Assembly (NCBI RefSeq): GCF_001883705.2
Contig: NZ_MDEQ02000042.1
Span: 1-41,569 of the forward strand
From: Burkholderia catarinensis
GTDB lineage: Bacteria; Pseudomonadota; Gammaproteobacteria; Burkholderiales; Burkholderiaceae
Direction: 5' to 3'
Length of the DNA: 41,569 bases
Of this stretch, positions 23,625-31,590 are shown piece by piece. The notes under the pieces are model-generated. The model was not told the origin of the DNA and made no database searches. It saw only the letters and a list, made by a program, of their open reading frames with translations. The position numbers were made by a program, and so were the translations under genes. How positions within the stretch are numbered: position 1 is the first letter of the stretch; every line of letters begins with the position of its first letter.

Positions 23625-24731
23625 TCACGGGACGGATCGGTCGGCGCCGGCGGCCTGCATGAATGCAAGCATCGGCCGGGCTGGTTTGGCAACGAGACGA
23701 CGGGAACGCAGGAAGCGATGCACGATCGCGGAGAGTTCCGCGAGCTCGTCCGCGATCTCGACTGGATCGGGGTCGCCGCGCGTTTTCTGGAAGCGAATGC
23801 TGCCGCGAGCGGTGCTCGCGTCGGGCGAGTCGTGTGCAACGCAGGTCTCGAACACGACGGTGAAGATATGTCCGCTGCGCGTCGATTCGCATTCGGTGGA
23901 GAAGGCGACGCGGCGATAGCTGCCGATCGCCTGCAGCGGCCGGTCCACGACGCTCGCCACCGACTCGACGAACGGCGCCTCGATGCGCGCCTCGACACGT
24001 CTCGCGGCCTGTCGGGTGGTGGGATCGGCGCGAAAGACCTGGGCGAGCGACAGTTCGAAATCCCCCTTGCGCTTGCGACTCCAGTGCTCGACCCAGACCT
24101 CGCCGGCCGGAATCTCGCGGCAGGCAGTGACGTCGTGATCGAGCAGGCGGAACTCGTCGCCGGTTTGCGCGATGAACGGCGCGGCCCGGCCCGAATCCAG
24201 CGCGCAATACCATGCCTCGCCCAGCGCGCGCGGGGAGTCGAGGTCCGCGAACTCGAAGCGCTCCTCGAAGACTGTGTCGCTGAAGGCATAGCGGCATTCC
24301 CAGTTGTTGACGACGAGTCGGTTGGCGCGAAAGGCCTTCAGCAAAGCGTCGGGAAGCGCGCTGACTCTGTCTGCCTGGGCAATCGCATGGGGTGGCCGCA
24401 CGAACGTGGCACGATGCGTGTCGAGGCGCGTGAGTAGATGGGTGATCTCGGCTTGCATGTCCGACAGTCCGGCTATCGCGAGCGGGATACGCTGCTCGTG
24501 CAGGTTGCTGCAATCGAGGCCCGCCTCGGGCTCTTTCCTGACCCCGTCACCGCTCCAGCGGGCCAGCACGCGCCGCAAGCCGCGCAGGTCCGCAACCGAG
24601 GTCGCCGCGCCGTGCGTCATGCCGCTGGCATCGATCGCGAGCAGCGGAGGGTCGTCGTCGTCGAACGGCGTATCGTGGCGAAACTTCCAACTGCCAAGCA
24701 GGATCACTGGGGCGGCGGTCAAGGACGGCAT
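23625..24731 (-). CDS. Uncharacterised protein, divergent paralogue of the adjacent CYTH-like protein
   Basis: I do not recognise this 368-residue protein by itself. Its C-terminal third aligns by eye with the upstream neighbour: PLQAIGSYRR matches RLQPFRRTR, SGHIFTVVFETCVAHD matches NGFGVYFDVCLSLD, and GSIRFQKTRGDPDP matches GQIEVEYCRSRTFKP, ending in similar helices (SAIVHRFLRS, SGVVEQFLAQ). The ExExK triphosphate-binding motif of the neighbour is not conserved; FEERFEF is the nearest equivalent. It is probably a duplicated, catalytically altered CYTH/VTC-like fold. It lies 8 bases upstream of the HprK-like gene and 19 after its paralogue. Confidence 0.6.
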   Translation of the reverse strand: MPSLTAAPVILLGSWKFRHDTPFDDDDPPLLAIDASGMTHGAATSVADLRGLRRVLARWSGDGVRKEPEAGLDCSNLHEQRIPLAIAGLSDMQAEITHLLTRLDTHRATFVRPPHAIAQADRVSALPDALLKAFRANRLVVNNWECRYAFSDTVFEERFEFADLDSPRALGEAWYCALDSGRAAPFIAQTGDEFRLLDHDVTACREIPAGEVWVEHWSRKRKGDFELSLAQVFRADPTTRQAARRVEARIEAPFVESVASVVDRPLQAIGSYRRVAFSTECESTRSGHIFTVVFETCVAHDSPDASTARGSIRFQKTRGDPDPVEIADELAELSAIVHRFLRSRRLVAKPARPMLAFMQAAGADRSVP

Positions 24732-24750
24732 ATCGGTGCTCCCTGGGCGA

Positions 24751-25929
24751 TTACGCGGCGAGCGCGCTCAATTCGCGTGAGAAATCGAGTTTCGAATAGA
24801 GGTTGTGACGAAAGCCCGGCGCGTGCTGTGCCAGGAATTGTTCGACCACGCCGGAAATGTGTTCGAAATCGCGCTCGATGTCGTGCAAGGGCTTGAAGGT
24901 TCGGCTGCGGCAATATTCGACCTCGATCTGGCCAAAGCCGGCTCGTCCGTCGAGACTGAGGCAGACGTCGAAATACACGCCGAAACCGTTGCCGGTCTCG
25001 AGCGATTCCAGATTCACGTCGATCCGAGTGCGACGGAACGGTTGCAGGCGCCGTACCGTGGCCGGGGTCATAGCGCGCGCGTGATCGCCGATCGACGCGA
25101 ACGGAATCGCCTGATTGGTGACGAAGTCCTCGCGGCGCAGTTCGGCGTTTTCGACGAACCATTTGCGCTTGACTGCCATGAGGCCGTCGGCCTGCGGGAT
25201 GAACGAGATATAGCCCGATTCTGCCGGATCGCCCCCGACCTCGAAGATGTGCGATTCGTAGTCCATGGTCTGGAAGTCTCGATCGATTTCCAGTACCAGG
25301 CCATCGACGCGGCCGTCGGCGACTGCCGCATGGAACGCCGTTGCCAGGCGCCACATGTTCGGGATCCGCCGCGAGGTGAACTTGCGCTCGAGTTCCATCT
25401 CCGGGTGCCAGCGCGTATACCAGCAATCGTCGCTGAGCAGCGCGCGTACCCCCACGGCGGCCTCGCATGCCCGGCGCGCGGCGGCGCTCGCATCCGCCCA
25501 TGTCAGGTGGTCGAACGGCGCCAGGTCGAGCAAGTGCAGGAACAGCGCACCGGCTTCGCCTTCATGCACGTAGCGGTACACGCTTGCGTTCGCGCCGCGC
25601 CGTATCAACGCGAACTCGACGCATGGCAGCGCGACGGCCAGCATGGGGTCCAACTCGCGAAGCCGCGTTCGCGTGGCCTGCGTGCGGCGCCGTTGGATCG
25701 TGTTGAATATCTGGAAATCGAACGGAGCGGGGTGGTTCGCCAGTTCGCGGCGGTTCGGGGTCGTGAGGCTGAGGAGCTCCAGCGTGCCGCTCGGTATGAA
25801 CAGGCCGTTGTTGCCGCGCCGCGCCAGCGGGGCGGCGAGTTCCGCCATCGCGGCGAGCGCCGCAGGGGCCGACGAGATGCGCGCGTTCGCGTCGAACAGC
25901 AGCAAGCAGAGATCGGATGGAGTGGTCAT
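24751..25929 (-). CDS. CYTH/VTC-like (triphosphate tunnel) domain protein
   Basis: In this 392-residue protein a CYTH-type ExExK motif is visible as E179-L-E-R-K183, followed by alternating basic strands. These are VKRKWF, the FRRTRIDVNLE strand, a VYFDVCLSLD strand and an acidic IEVEY strand (about 340), the pattern expected of a triphosphate tunnel metalloenzyme. The N-terminal ~170 residues are unfamiliar. CYTH proteins hydrolyse or use inorganic triphosphate, thiamine triphosphate or nucleoside triphosphates. Which of these applies is unknown. It sits 15 bases after the dikinase gene and 19 before a divergent paralogue. The family call is by motif only and needs structure prediction to confirm. 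Confidence 0.6.
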   Translation of the reverse strand: MTTPSDLCLLLFDANARISSAPAALAAMAELAAPLARRGNNGLFIPSGTLELLSLTTPNRRELANHPAPFDFQIFNTIQRRRTQATRTRLRELDPMLAVALPCVEFALIRRGANASVYRYVHEGEAGALFLHLLDLAPFDHLTWADASAAARRACEAAVGVRALLSDDCWYTRWHPEMELERKFTSRRIPNMWRLATAFHAAVADGRVDGLVLEIDRDFQTMDYESHIFEVGGDPAESGYISFIPQADGLMAVKRKWFVENAELRREDFVTNQAIPFASIGDHARAMTPATVRRLQPFRRTRIDVNLESLETGNGFGVYFDVCLSLDGRAGFGQIEVEYCRSRTFKPLHDIERDFEHISGVVEQFLAQHAPGFRHNLYSKLDFSRELSALAA

Positions 25930-25944
25930 GGCGATTGGGTCCGC

Positions 25945-27807
25945 TCAGGCGGCTTGCGCGGCGGCAAATGTCACGCGGGCGCCGGACAAGCCAAGGTGGT
26001 AGAGCCGGGCAGATTCGACCGCCGGAACGCCGTGCTCGCGCAGCAGGATCGAAAGATGGCAAAGCATCGATGCCTGTTCGAACACGAAACCCCGCGCATG
26101 AGGGATCAGCGCGGCCAGCGCGGCGTAAGGGCGGGGCGATACGATGATCGCCTGCCCTGCGTGCTCACGCAGGTTTGCCTCGAGCCGGGCCAGCGCCGGG
26201 CCGAGCGATTCGGCGCTGGGGATCGCGTTGATGGACACCGTTGCCGACACGCTGATGTCCTCCAGGTGGCTGTCCGTGCCGACCACCACCGGTAGGCCGT
26301 CGGCGAACCCCGGGGAGATGATCCGCACCTCGTCGGCATCGTCGAGGACGGCAAGCGTGGCCAGCGGCGAGAAATCGATCAGATGCAGCCGCCGGTTCAC
26401 GCGAACCCATTCGAGCTGGATCGGGCCGAACGTGTCAACCGCTTCCCGCGTGATGAAGAACAGGCGTTGCGCGTCGTCGACGCCCGGCGCCGCACCGCCG
26501 GAAAGCGTGGTGGTCGAGGTGGCGGCGATGCCGCGGTTGATTGCGAGCAGCCCGTCGGCCGACCATTCGCAGACGACCGAACCGTCTTCGCAAGCCTGGG
26601 TGATCAGGCCGATCTCGCCCGCCACGAATTCCCGCACCACGAAGCTCGTGGCGTGTTCGCCGAGCAATTCGTCCAGCCGGCCCAGCAGGGCATCGTGCGG
26701 CAGGATTTGCTGGCGCACACCATCCGAGAAGTCGAGCACGATCTCGGGCGTGCCGAACTCCGCGAGCAACGCGTCGCGTTGCTCGTGCGCGGTCGCGAAG
26801 CCGGCACGATTCGCGCTTACCAGTACCGCCCTGCCCGCCGGAACTTCGTGTTGCGCGGCGAAATCCGCGAGCGGCTTGCGCTTGGAACGGAAATACTGGG
26901 CGAATGCCGGCATCGGCCTGAAACCCACCAGCGCCTCGTCGTCCGATGCATAGAGCGGCACCCATTCGAAGCGCGGCCCCGCGTCGCCGCTTGTGCCGGC
27001 CACGGTTGTGATCGGGCGCGCCTGCAGCAGCCATAAGCGGTGGCCGTCGCTGGCCCATTCGATGTCTGCCGGCACGCCAATCGCATCCGCTGCCGCATGC
27101 GCGAGCGCGGCGACTTCCATCAACAGCGGGCGGTGCGCCTCGAGACTGGCCGCGTGGCGCCAGCCGTCTTCCGTGAGCCGGGCCTGGTGGCCTTTCTCGA
27201 CGCCCGACACCATCGCATCGCCCAGCGATTCGACCAACTCGATCCAGGTCTCCGGTTTCCCGGTCACGGGATCGGCGCTGAATGCGACGCCCGCGAAGCG
27301 GGCATCGACCATGCGCTGAAGGATCACAGTCATACCGATCCGCATACCGGCATTGCCGGCGCGCACGCGCTCCACGATCGCCGCGCGCGAGACGCCCGAG
27401 CGCCATACCTCGAGGATCGCCGCCTTTAGCGGCTCGAGGCCCTGGACGTCGAGCCGTGTCGAGAAGATGCCCGCGAAACTGTGGCGCTCGCCGTCTTCCA
27501 CGCTTGCCGACGAGCGCACCGCGAGCCGCGCATGTTCCGCGAGACCGACCTCGTCCAGGCGCTTCAGCAAGTGGCTGCCGGCGCGTTCGCTCCATTCGAG
27601 ATCGGCGAGCGCGGCGATGCGCGCGATGTGCTGGTCGAGGAAGGCCGCCGCGGTGACGTGCACCGTGCGCAGCAGCTCAGCGATGGCGGCCTCGCGCTCG
27701 CCGTAGTCCCGCCAGAGGATCCGGAAATCGGCGTCGGACAGCGCGGTCAGCCTGGGTACGGGCAGGTGCTGCTGCAGCGCGTTCAGAGTATCGTACTTGC
27801 TTTTCAT
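25945..27807 (-). CDS. PEP synthase/rifampicin phosphotransferase-like dikinase
   Basis: This 620-residue protein has an N-terminal PPDK-type ATP-grasp (about 1-285: LAVRSSASVEDGERHSFAGI, VILQRMVDARFAGVAFSADP, LWLLQARPITT), a central part of about 250 residues, and a C-terminal swivelling phosphohistidine domain (about 530-620). In the last, SMLCHLSILLREHGVPAV carries the likely catalytic His584. It lacks the PEP/pyruvate-binding TIM barrel of PEP synthase (about 790 residues). The order ATP-grasp, substrate domain, His domain resembles rifampicin phosphotransferase, which moves the ATP beta-phosphate to a small molecule. A role in phosphorylating the cluster's intermediate or product, or in self-protection, is inference. 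Confidence 0.83.
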   Translation of the reverse strand: MKSKYDTLNALQQHLPVPRLTALSDADFRILWRDYGEREAAIAELLRTVHVTAAAFLDQHIARIAALADLEWSERAGSHLLKRLDEVGLAEHARLAVRSSASVEDGERHSFAGIFSTRLDVQGLEPLKAAILEVWRSGVSRAAIVERVRAGNAGMRIGMTVILQRMVDARFAGVAFSADPVTGKPETWIELVESLGDAMVSGVEKGHQARLTEDGWRHAASLEAHRPLLMEVAALAHAAADAIGVPADIEWASDGHRLWLLQARPITTVAGTSGDAGPRFEWVPLYASDDEALVGFRPMPAFAQYFRSKRKPLADFAAQHEVPAGRAVLVSANRAGFATAHEQRDALLAEFGTPEIVLDFSDGVRQQILPHDALLGRLDELLGEHATSFVVREFVAGEIGLITQACEDGSVVCEWSADGLLAINRGIAATSTTTLSGGAAPGVDDAQRLFFITREAVDTFGPIQLEWVRVNRRLHLIDFSPLATLAVLDDADEVRIISPGFADGLPVVVGTDSHLEDISVSATVSINAIPSAESLGPALARLEANLREHAGQAIIVSPRPYAALAALIPHARGFVFEQASMLCHLSILLREHGVPAVESARLYHLGLSGARVTFAAAQAA

Positions 27808-27845
27808 GAGGCTTGGCGGATCGAGTGAGGGGGTATCGACGCGGC

Positions 27846-28445
27846 TCAGGCCGGCAGGCCGGGCGCGGCATGCACGGCATCGTCGACGTCGAGCGGGGGC
27901 GAGGCCACGGCGTCGGTGGTCGATGCCTGCCGGTAATCGAGGAAGATCCGCGACGCGAAGGCCTCGGTTGCCCCCTGGTACTTGCCCGTGTACAGCTTGA
28001 TCTCGCCCTGCACGCGCCAGAACATCATCTGCCCGATGTTCATGCCCGCATAGACACGAATCCGGTTCAGCGCGAACAGCTGGATGGTCCAGCGCCCGAC
28101 GAAGCCGATGTCGCCGAGCGGGGCCGATAGGTTAATGAACATGCCAAGCCGTGCGATCGACGAGCGGGCAGCATAGGTTGGCACGAAACGCGTGCTGCCC
28201 ATTGTTTCGACGGTCGCAGCCAGGTAAAGCTTGCGCGGCTCGAGCTCGTAGCCCTGCGGGCCGATCACGATCTCACGGGTAGGTGCCTCCTCGCGTACGT
28301 CGATCACACCGTCCTCATAGACCTTCATTCGTTCGTGCAAGCGGAAGTTGTAGCTGTTGGGGTTCACGTTGTCCGGCAGGAACGGGTGGATGACGATGTC
28401 GCCTGCCTGCACGCGCTGTTCGATCTCGGTACCGGTCAATATCAT
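27846..28445 (-). CDS. dCTP deaminase-like protein, copy 1 (catalytic Glu replaced by Gln)
   Basis: This 199-residue Dcd/Dut-fold protein starts MILTGTEIEQRV and contains the deaminase segment ARSSIARLGM (R94, S95, R99 conserved). At the position equivalent to the general-base glutamate (E138 in E. coli Dcd, context LEFYN) it has Gln122 (WTIQLF). The C-terminal ~25 residues are extra. Dcd enzymes are trimers with active sites at subunit interfaces. The next gene upstream is a gap-free paralogue with the opposite pattern of losses, and the two genes overlap by four bases (28442-28445), so an obligate hetero-oligomer is possible. Alone this protein may bind but not deaminate a nucleotide. Confidence 0.87.
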   Translation of the reverse strand: MILTGTEIEQRVQAGDIVIHPFLPDNVNPNSYNFRLHERMKVYEDGVIDVREEAPTREIVIGPQGYELEPRKLYLAATVETMGSTRFVPTYAARSSIARLGMFINLSAPLGDIGFVGRWTIQLFALNRIRVYAGMNIGQMMFWRVQGEIKLYTGKYQGATEAFASRIFLDYRQASTTDAVASPPLDVDDAVHAAPGLPA

Positions 28446-28960
28446 TTGCGATCCTGAATGATTTTCGATGCGACGACGTTATCGGAGCCCCGATAGCGCC
28501 CCGTGTAGGGCGTGGAAAGGCCCAGGTTGGACCAGAAGCACACCTTTGCGACTTTGGTGCCGGCATAGACACGAACCGGCTGGGTTACGACGATTTCGAG
28601 CGTCCAGCAAATGACCGCGCCGGTATGGCCGAGAGGTGCGCTGGTTTGAATGAACATGCCGCACAAGGCAGTCGAAAGATTCGCGTAGAGCTCGCTGGCG
28701 AAATCGACACCGCCGATCCGCTCGGCCGTGGAGCCCAGGTAGAAGCGGTTCGGCTGCAACACAAATCCCTCGTCGGGAATCGTGTGCTCGACGACGTGCA
28801 GTGCATCATGCGGATCGATTTGTGGATCGCAATATTCGAGCAGGGTAGAACCAAGATGACAGCCATACGAATTGACTTCGAGATGCCGCTCATCGAACGG
28901 CTCGATTACCAGGCCTCCGGTGTCGAGCATGCGATGGATTTCAGGACCGGTCAGGATCAT
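28442..28960 (-). CDS. dCTP deaminase-like protein, copy 2 (Arg/Ser motif lost, Glu retained)
   Basis: This 172-residue paralogue of the following gene starts MILTGPEIHRML and is collinear with it through about residue 150. The RSSxxR motif is replaced by N94-L95-S96 and L99 (ANLSTALCGM), whereas the catalytic glutamate is kept as E122 (WTLEIV). It lacks the C-terminal extension of copy 1. It is translated just before copy 1 with an ATGA overlap and 18 bases after the desaturase gene. It may complement copy 1 in a mixed trimer, or act on a non-standard substrate or as a nucleotide sensor. Confidence 0.85.
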   Translation of the reverse strand: MILTGPEIHRMLDTGGLVIEPFDERHLEVNSYGCHLGSTLLEYCDPQIDPHDALHVVEHTIPDEGFVLQPNRFYLGSTAERIGGVDFASELYANLSTALCGMFIQTSAPLGHTGAVICWTLEIVVTQPVRVYAGTKVAKVCFWSNLGLSTPYTGRYRGSDNVVASKIIQDRK

Positions 28961-28978
28961 GGCGGGACGCTCCCCGTA

Positions 28979-29977
28979 TCAGCGGAAACGGCAGGCGACG
29001 GGCGGTGACGGGTACAGCTCCACCAGCATTGATGCCCGACCCAACAGGTAGCCGTGCGTGCGGCGCGCGGCGGCGGAATCGGGAAAATGCGCCGCCAGCC
29101 GTTCCGACAGCACACGCAGCCGGTAGCTCGGAACCTGCGGGAACAGATGGTGTTCCCAGTGGCAGTTGATGTTGCACGGGGCGAACAGCATGCGCTCAAG
29201 TGACCCCGGCGCGACGCTGCGCGCATCGCTCGCCGCCGGCCGGGCGGCCAGCCCCGCATGCTCCGACAGGCTGCGAATGCGCAGGATTGGCGGCAGGAAG
29301 AACACCATCGGGGCGAGCCAGTAGAGCAGGATGCCGAGCCAGACGTGGGCGAGCGTCGCGATGCCTGCCACCGCCACCGCAAACGCGACGAACCGGAGCC
29401 GCTCGATACGGCTCGTCCGGTCCTGCCGGCCGAACAGGCCGAACACGCCGAAGCTGTCCATGCTGCGCAGCGACTGGAGCGTGGACAGGCCTGTCACGTC
29501 GCGCAACAGCGCCCGCCAGAGGTGCGCACGGGTCGGCGGAGCAAACGCATCGGCATAGTCCGGATCGTCCGGCGTGTTGAGATGGCGGTGGTGGGCCAGA
29601 TGATGCGCGCGATACCGCGAGGTGCTGATGGTGAGCGGGAACGTCAGCAGCAGGCTGGCGAGCAGATCGTTGCGGCGTTTGTTGCGACTGAGCAGGTAAT
29701 GCGACGCGTCGTGCATCAGCACCAGCAGCGCGTGCTGGCGGGTGGCGATGACGACCAGCGCGAGCACGGTGACCGGCAGGGAGCAGGCCAGCTCCGCGAG
29801 CGCGATGGCGCCGCCAGTGACGGCCCATTGCAACGCGATCTGCCGTACGCATTGCAACGGCGCGAGCACCTTCAGATCGGCGGCGAGATGCACGCTGGCG
29901 TCTGCGAGCGTGCCGCGCCGCGCGTGGCGGGCCGGATCGGCATCGCCTGGCGAGGCCGCTGGGGACGACTGGTTCAT
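28979..29977 (-). CDS. Membrane fatty-acid desaturase-type di-iron protein
   Basis: This 332-residue membrane protein has the three histidine boxes of FA_desaturase enzymes: HDASH (89-93), HHLAHH (125-130) and HWEHH (273-277, within NINCHWEHHLFP). Hydrophobic segments lie at about 50-80, 105-120 and 195-232. Such enzymes desaturate or hydroxylate acyl chains or other lipophilic substrates using O2. ATG 29977 (MNQSSPAASP) has GGGAG eight bases upstream and is preferred over 29992. Among phosphate-handling neighbours, it points to a product with a lipid or acyl part, together with the SDR and aminotransferase genes upstream. Confidence 0.92.
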   Translation of the reverse strand: MNQSSPAASPGDADPARHARRGTLADASVHLAADLKVLAPLQCVRQIALQWAVTGGAIALAELACSLPVTVLALVVIATRQHALLVLMHDASHYLLSRNKRRNDLLASLLLTFPLTISTSRYRAHHLAHHRHLNTPDDPDYADAFAPPTRAHLWRALLRDVTGLSTLQSLRSMDSFGVFGLFGRQDRTSRIERLRFVAFAVAVAGIATLAHVWLGILLYWLAPMVFFLPPILRIRSLSEHAGLAARPAASDARSVAPGSLERMLFAPCNINCHWEHHLFPQVPSYRLRVLSERLAAHFPDSAAARRTHGYLLGRASMLVELYPSPPVACRFR

Positions 29978-30015
29978 CGAGGGATCTCCCATTGGATACG
30001 ACGGTGCGGCGGCAC

Positions 30016-31113
30016 TCAGATCATGCCAGCAGCTACCTGACGCTTCAGGCCGGCCTGGGCGTCGGACGCGTGAGCCAGCCAGTAATCGACGGCGAGCGGC
30101 AGGAACACCTCGCCTGCAGGCGCGATACAGGTTGTGTTTTCCGGCGCGCACACGGTCTCGCTTTCCGCATAAACGCCATAGATCTGCAGCAGCCGCTCGA
30201 AGTAGCGGAAGTCGCCCGTCGAAATGCCCTCCGGGCGCCAGGTCGACAGCGAACGCTTGAGGAACGCCCATTGCCGCATGCGTAGGATCGGCACCGGCGC
30301 GAGCGCCGGCAGGCCGGCGGCCAGACGCGCGATGTTGATGCGCGACTCGATGAGCCTGACGATCCGCTCGTAGGACAGACGCGCATCTCCCGCCGCCGCG
30401 ACGACATTCGACGGCGCCGCTCCTGCCGCGCCGCGCCGCGCCAGTTGCACAAGCTCACCTGCCACCCAGTCGATCGGCACGATGTCCATCAGGCCGGCGC
30501 GATTGCCGACGAGAAAGGGCGGTGCCAGCGAGGCGATAAAGCGGATCAGCGGATACAGGCCATGGAAGCGGCCGATGGCGCCGTCGATGCTGTCGCCGAC
30601 GACGAGGCTGCAACTGAACACCGAGACCGGCATCGTCGATCCGAATCGCTCGCGCAGCGCCCGTTCGCCGGCCGCCTTGCTTTCCTCGTAGCCGTTGCGA
30701 TAGACCCAGTCGTGCGGGCGCGTGAACGCGGTCGATACGTAGACGAAGTGGCGTTCGCGCGCGACACGTTCGACGAACTCGGCGAAGCGCAGGGTGCCCT
30801 CGACGTTCATCTCGTGCATTTCCTCGAAGGACTTGTGCCACGAGACATCCGCCGCGAGATGGACCGCGACCGCGTGATCGACCGGCGCCAGCGAGGCGGC
30901 GGCGTCGCGCATCGACGCCGGGTCGAGCAGGTCGCCCCGAACGAAGCTCACCGAACCGCGCCATGCCGGCGGCCAGACGGATTCGCAGGCACGTGCCGCG
31001 GCGTCGGACCGTACCAGCACGATCGCCCGGCCGTCCGGGCGGGCGCGCAGCCAGTCGCCCACGAAGCGTTGTCCGAGCGCGCCGCTCGCGCCCGTCACGA
31101 TCAGCGTATCCAT
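30016..31113 (-). CDS. SDR oxidoreductase of the thioester reductase / fatty-acyl reductase type
   Basis: This 365-residue NAD(P)-binding protein has a Rossmann motif TGASGALGQ (about 7-15), VHLAADVSW in the nucleotide-binding region, and the catalytic pair in VSTAF...NGYEESKAAGE (YxxxK), as in NAD_binding_4 thioester reductases and fatty-acyl-CoA reductases. No carrier or adenylation domain is fused. ATG 31113 (MDTLIVTGASG) was chosen; it lies one base after the SRPBCC stop codon. A reasonable role is reducing an acyl thioester to an aldehyde that the upstream aminotransferase converts to an amine, but this is inference. Confidence 0.82.
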   Translation of the reverse strand: MDTLIVTGASGALGQRFVGDWLRARPDGRAIVLVRSDAAARACESVWPPAWRGSVSFVRGDLLDPASMRDAAASLAPVDHAVAVHLAADVSWHKSFEEMHEMNVEGTLRFAEFVERVARERHFVYVSTAFTRPHDWVYRNGYEESKAAGERALRERFGSTMPVSVFSCSLVVGDSIDGAIGRFHGLYPLIRFIASLAPPFLVGNRAGLMDIVPIDWVAGELVQLARRGAAGAAPSNVVAAAGDARLSYERIVRLIESRINIARLAAGLPALAPVPILRMRQWAFLKRSLSTWRPEGISTGDFRYFERLLQIYGVYAESETVCAPENTTCIAPAGEVFLPLAVDYWLAHASDAQAGLKRQVAAGMI

Positions 31114-31114
31114 C

Positions 31115-31579
31115 TCAGCGCTGCGCATCGAGGGCGGCCGCATACCGGGCATGGAGGCGATCGCGAATGCCGGCCAGCATCTGCTGGCTGTTCGCGCGGA
31201 TCGCGCGTTCGCCGATCGGATGCAGCACGTCGGCGAGCGAGGGGATGCCGATGTCGAAGGTGACGTTCAGGTCCACGTGCAGGCCATCGTCTCGTTCGAC
31301 GAGCACCCATTCGCCGTACCAGATCTCGAGATCGCCGTCGGTCTGCCGGAATTCGATCCGTTCGTTCTCGACTAGGCGGTCCGCCTCGGTCCAGGTCAGT
31401 TCGCTGCCGTTGAGCAACACGCGCCAGGTGCTGTGCATTTCGCCGGTTGCGTCGGGCGGGACCTGAACCTCGAGTACGTCCGGCATGAAGTCGGGATAAC
31501 GAGCGAAATCGGAAAGGATCGGCCACACGTCGGCGCGTTCGAAGCGGCCGAGAAACACGCTGTTGATAACTTGAGGCAT
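31115..31579 (-). CDS. SRPBCC (START-like) polyketide cyclase/COQ10-type protein
   Basis: This 154-residue protein has the typical START-fold order: an initial strand (VINSVFLGRFERADVWPIL), FARYPDFMPDVLEV, long antiparallel strands ending YGEWVLVERDDGLHVDLNV, and a long C-terminal helix (IGERAIRANSQQMLAGIRDRL, about 125-147). Such proteins bind hydrophobic ligands and act as cyclases, ligand carriers or chaperones. The ATG at 31579 (MPQVIN) is the family-type start. It is tightly packed between the aminotransferase (11 bases) and the SDR (1 base). Confidence 0.85.
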   Translation of the reverse strand: MPQVINSVFLGRFERADVWPILSDFARYPDFMPDVLEVQVPPDATGEMHSTWRVLLNGSELTWTEADRLVENERIEFRQTDGDLEIWYGEWVLVERDDGLHVDLNVTFDIGIPSLADVLHPIGERAIRANSQQMLAGIRDRLHARYAAALDAQR

Positions 31580-31590
31580 GCGTCGCTCCG

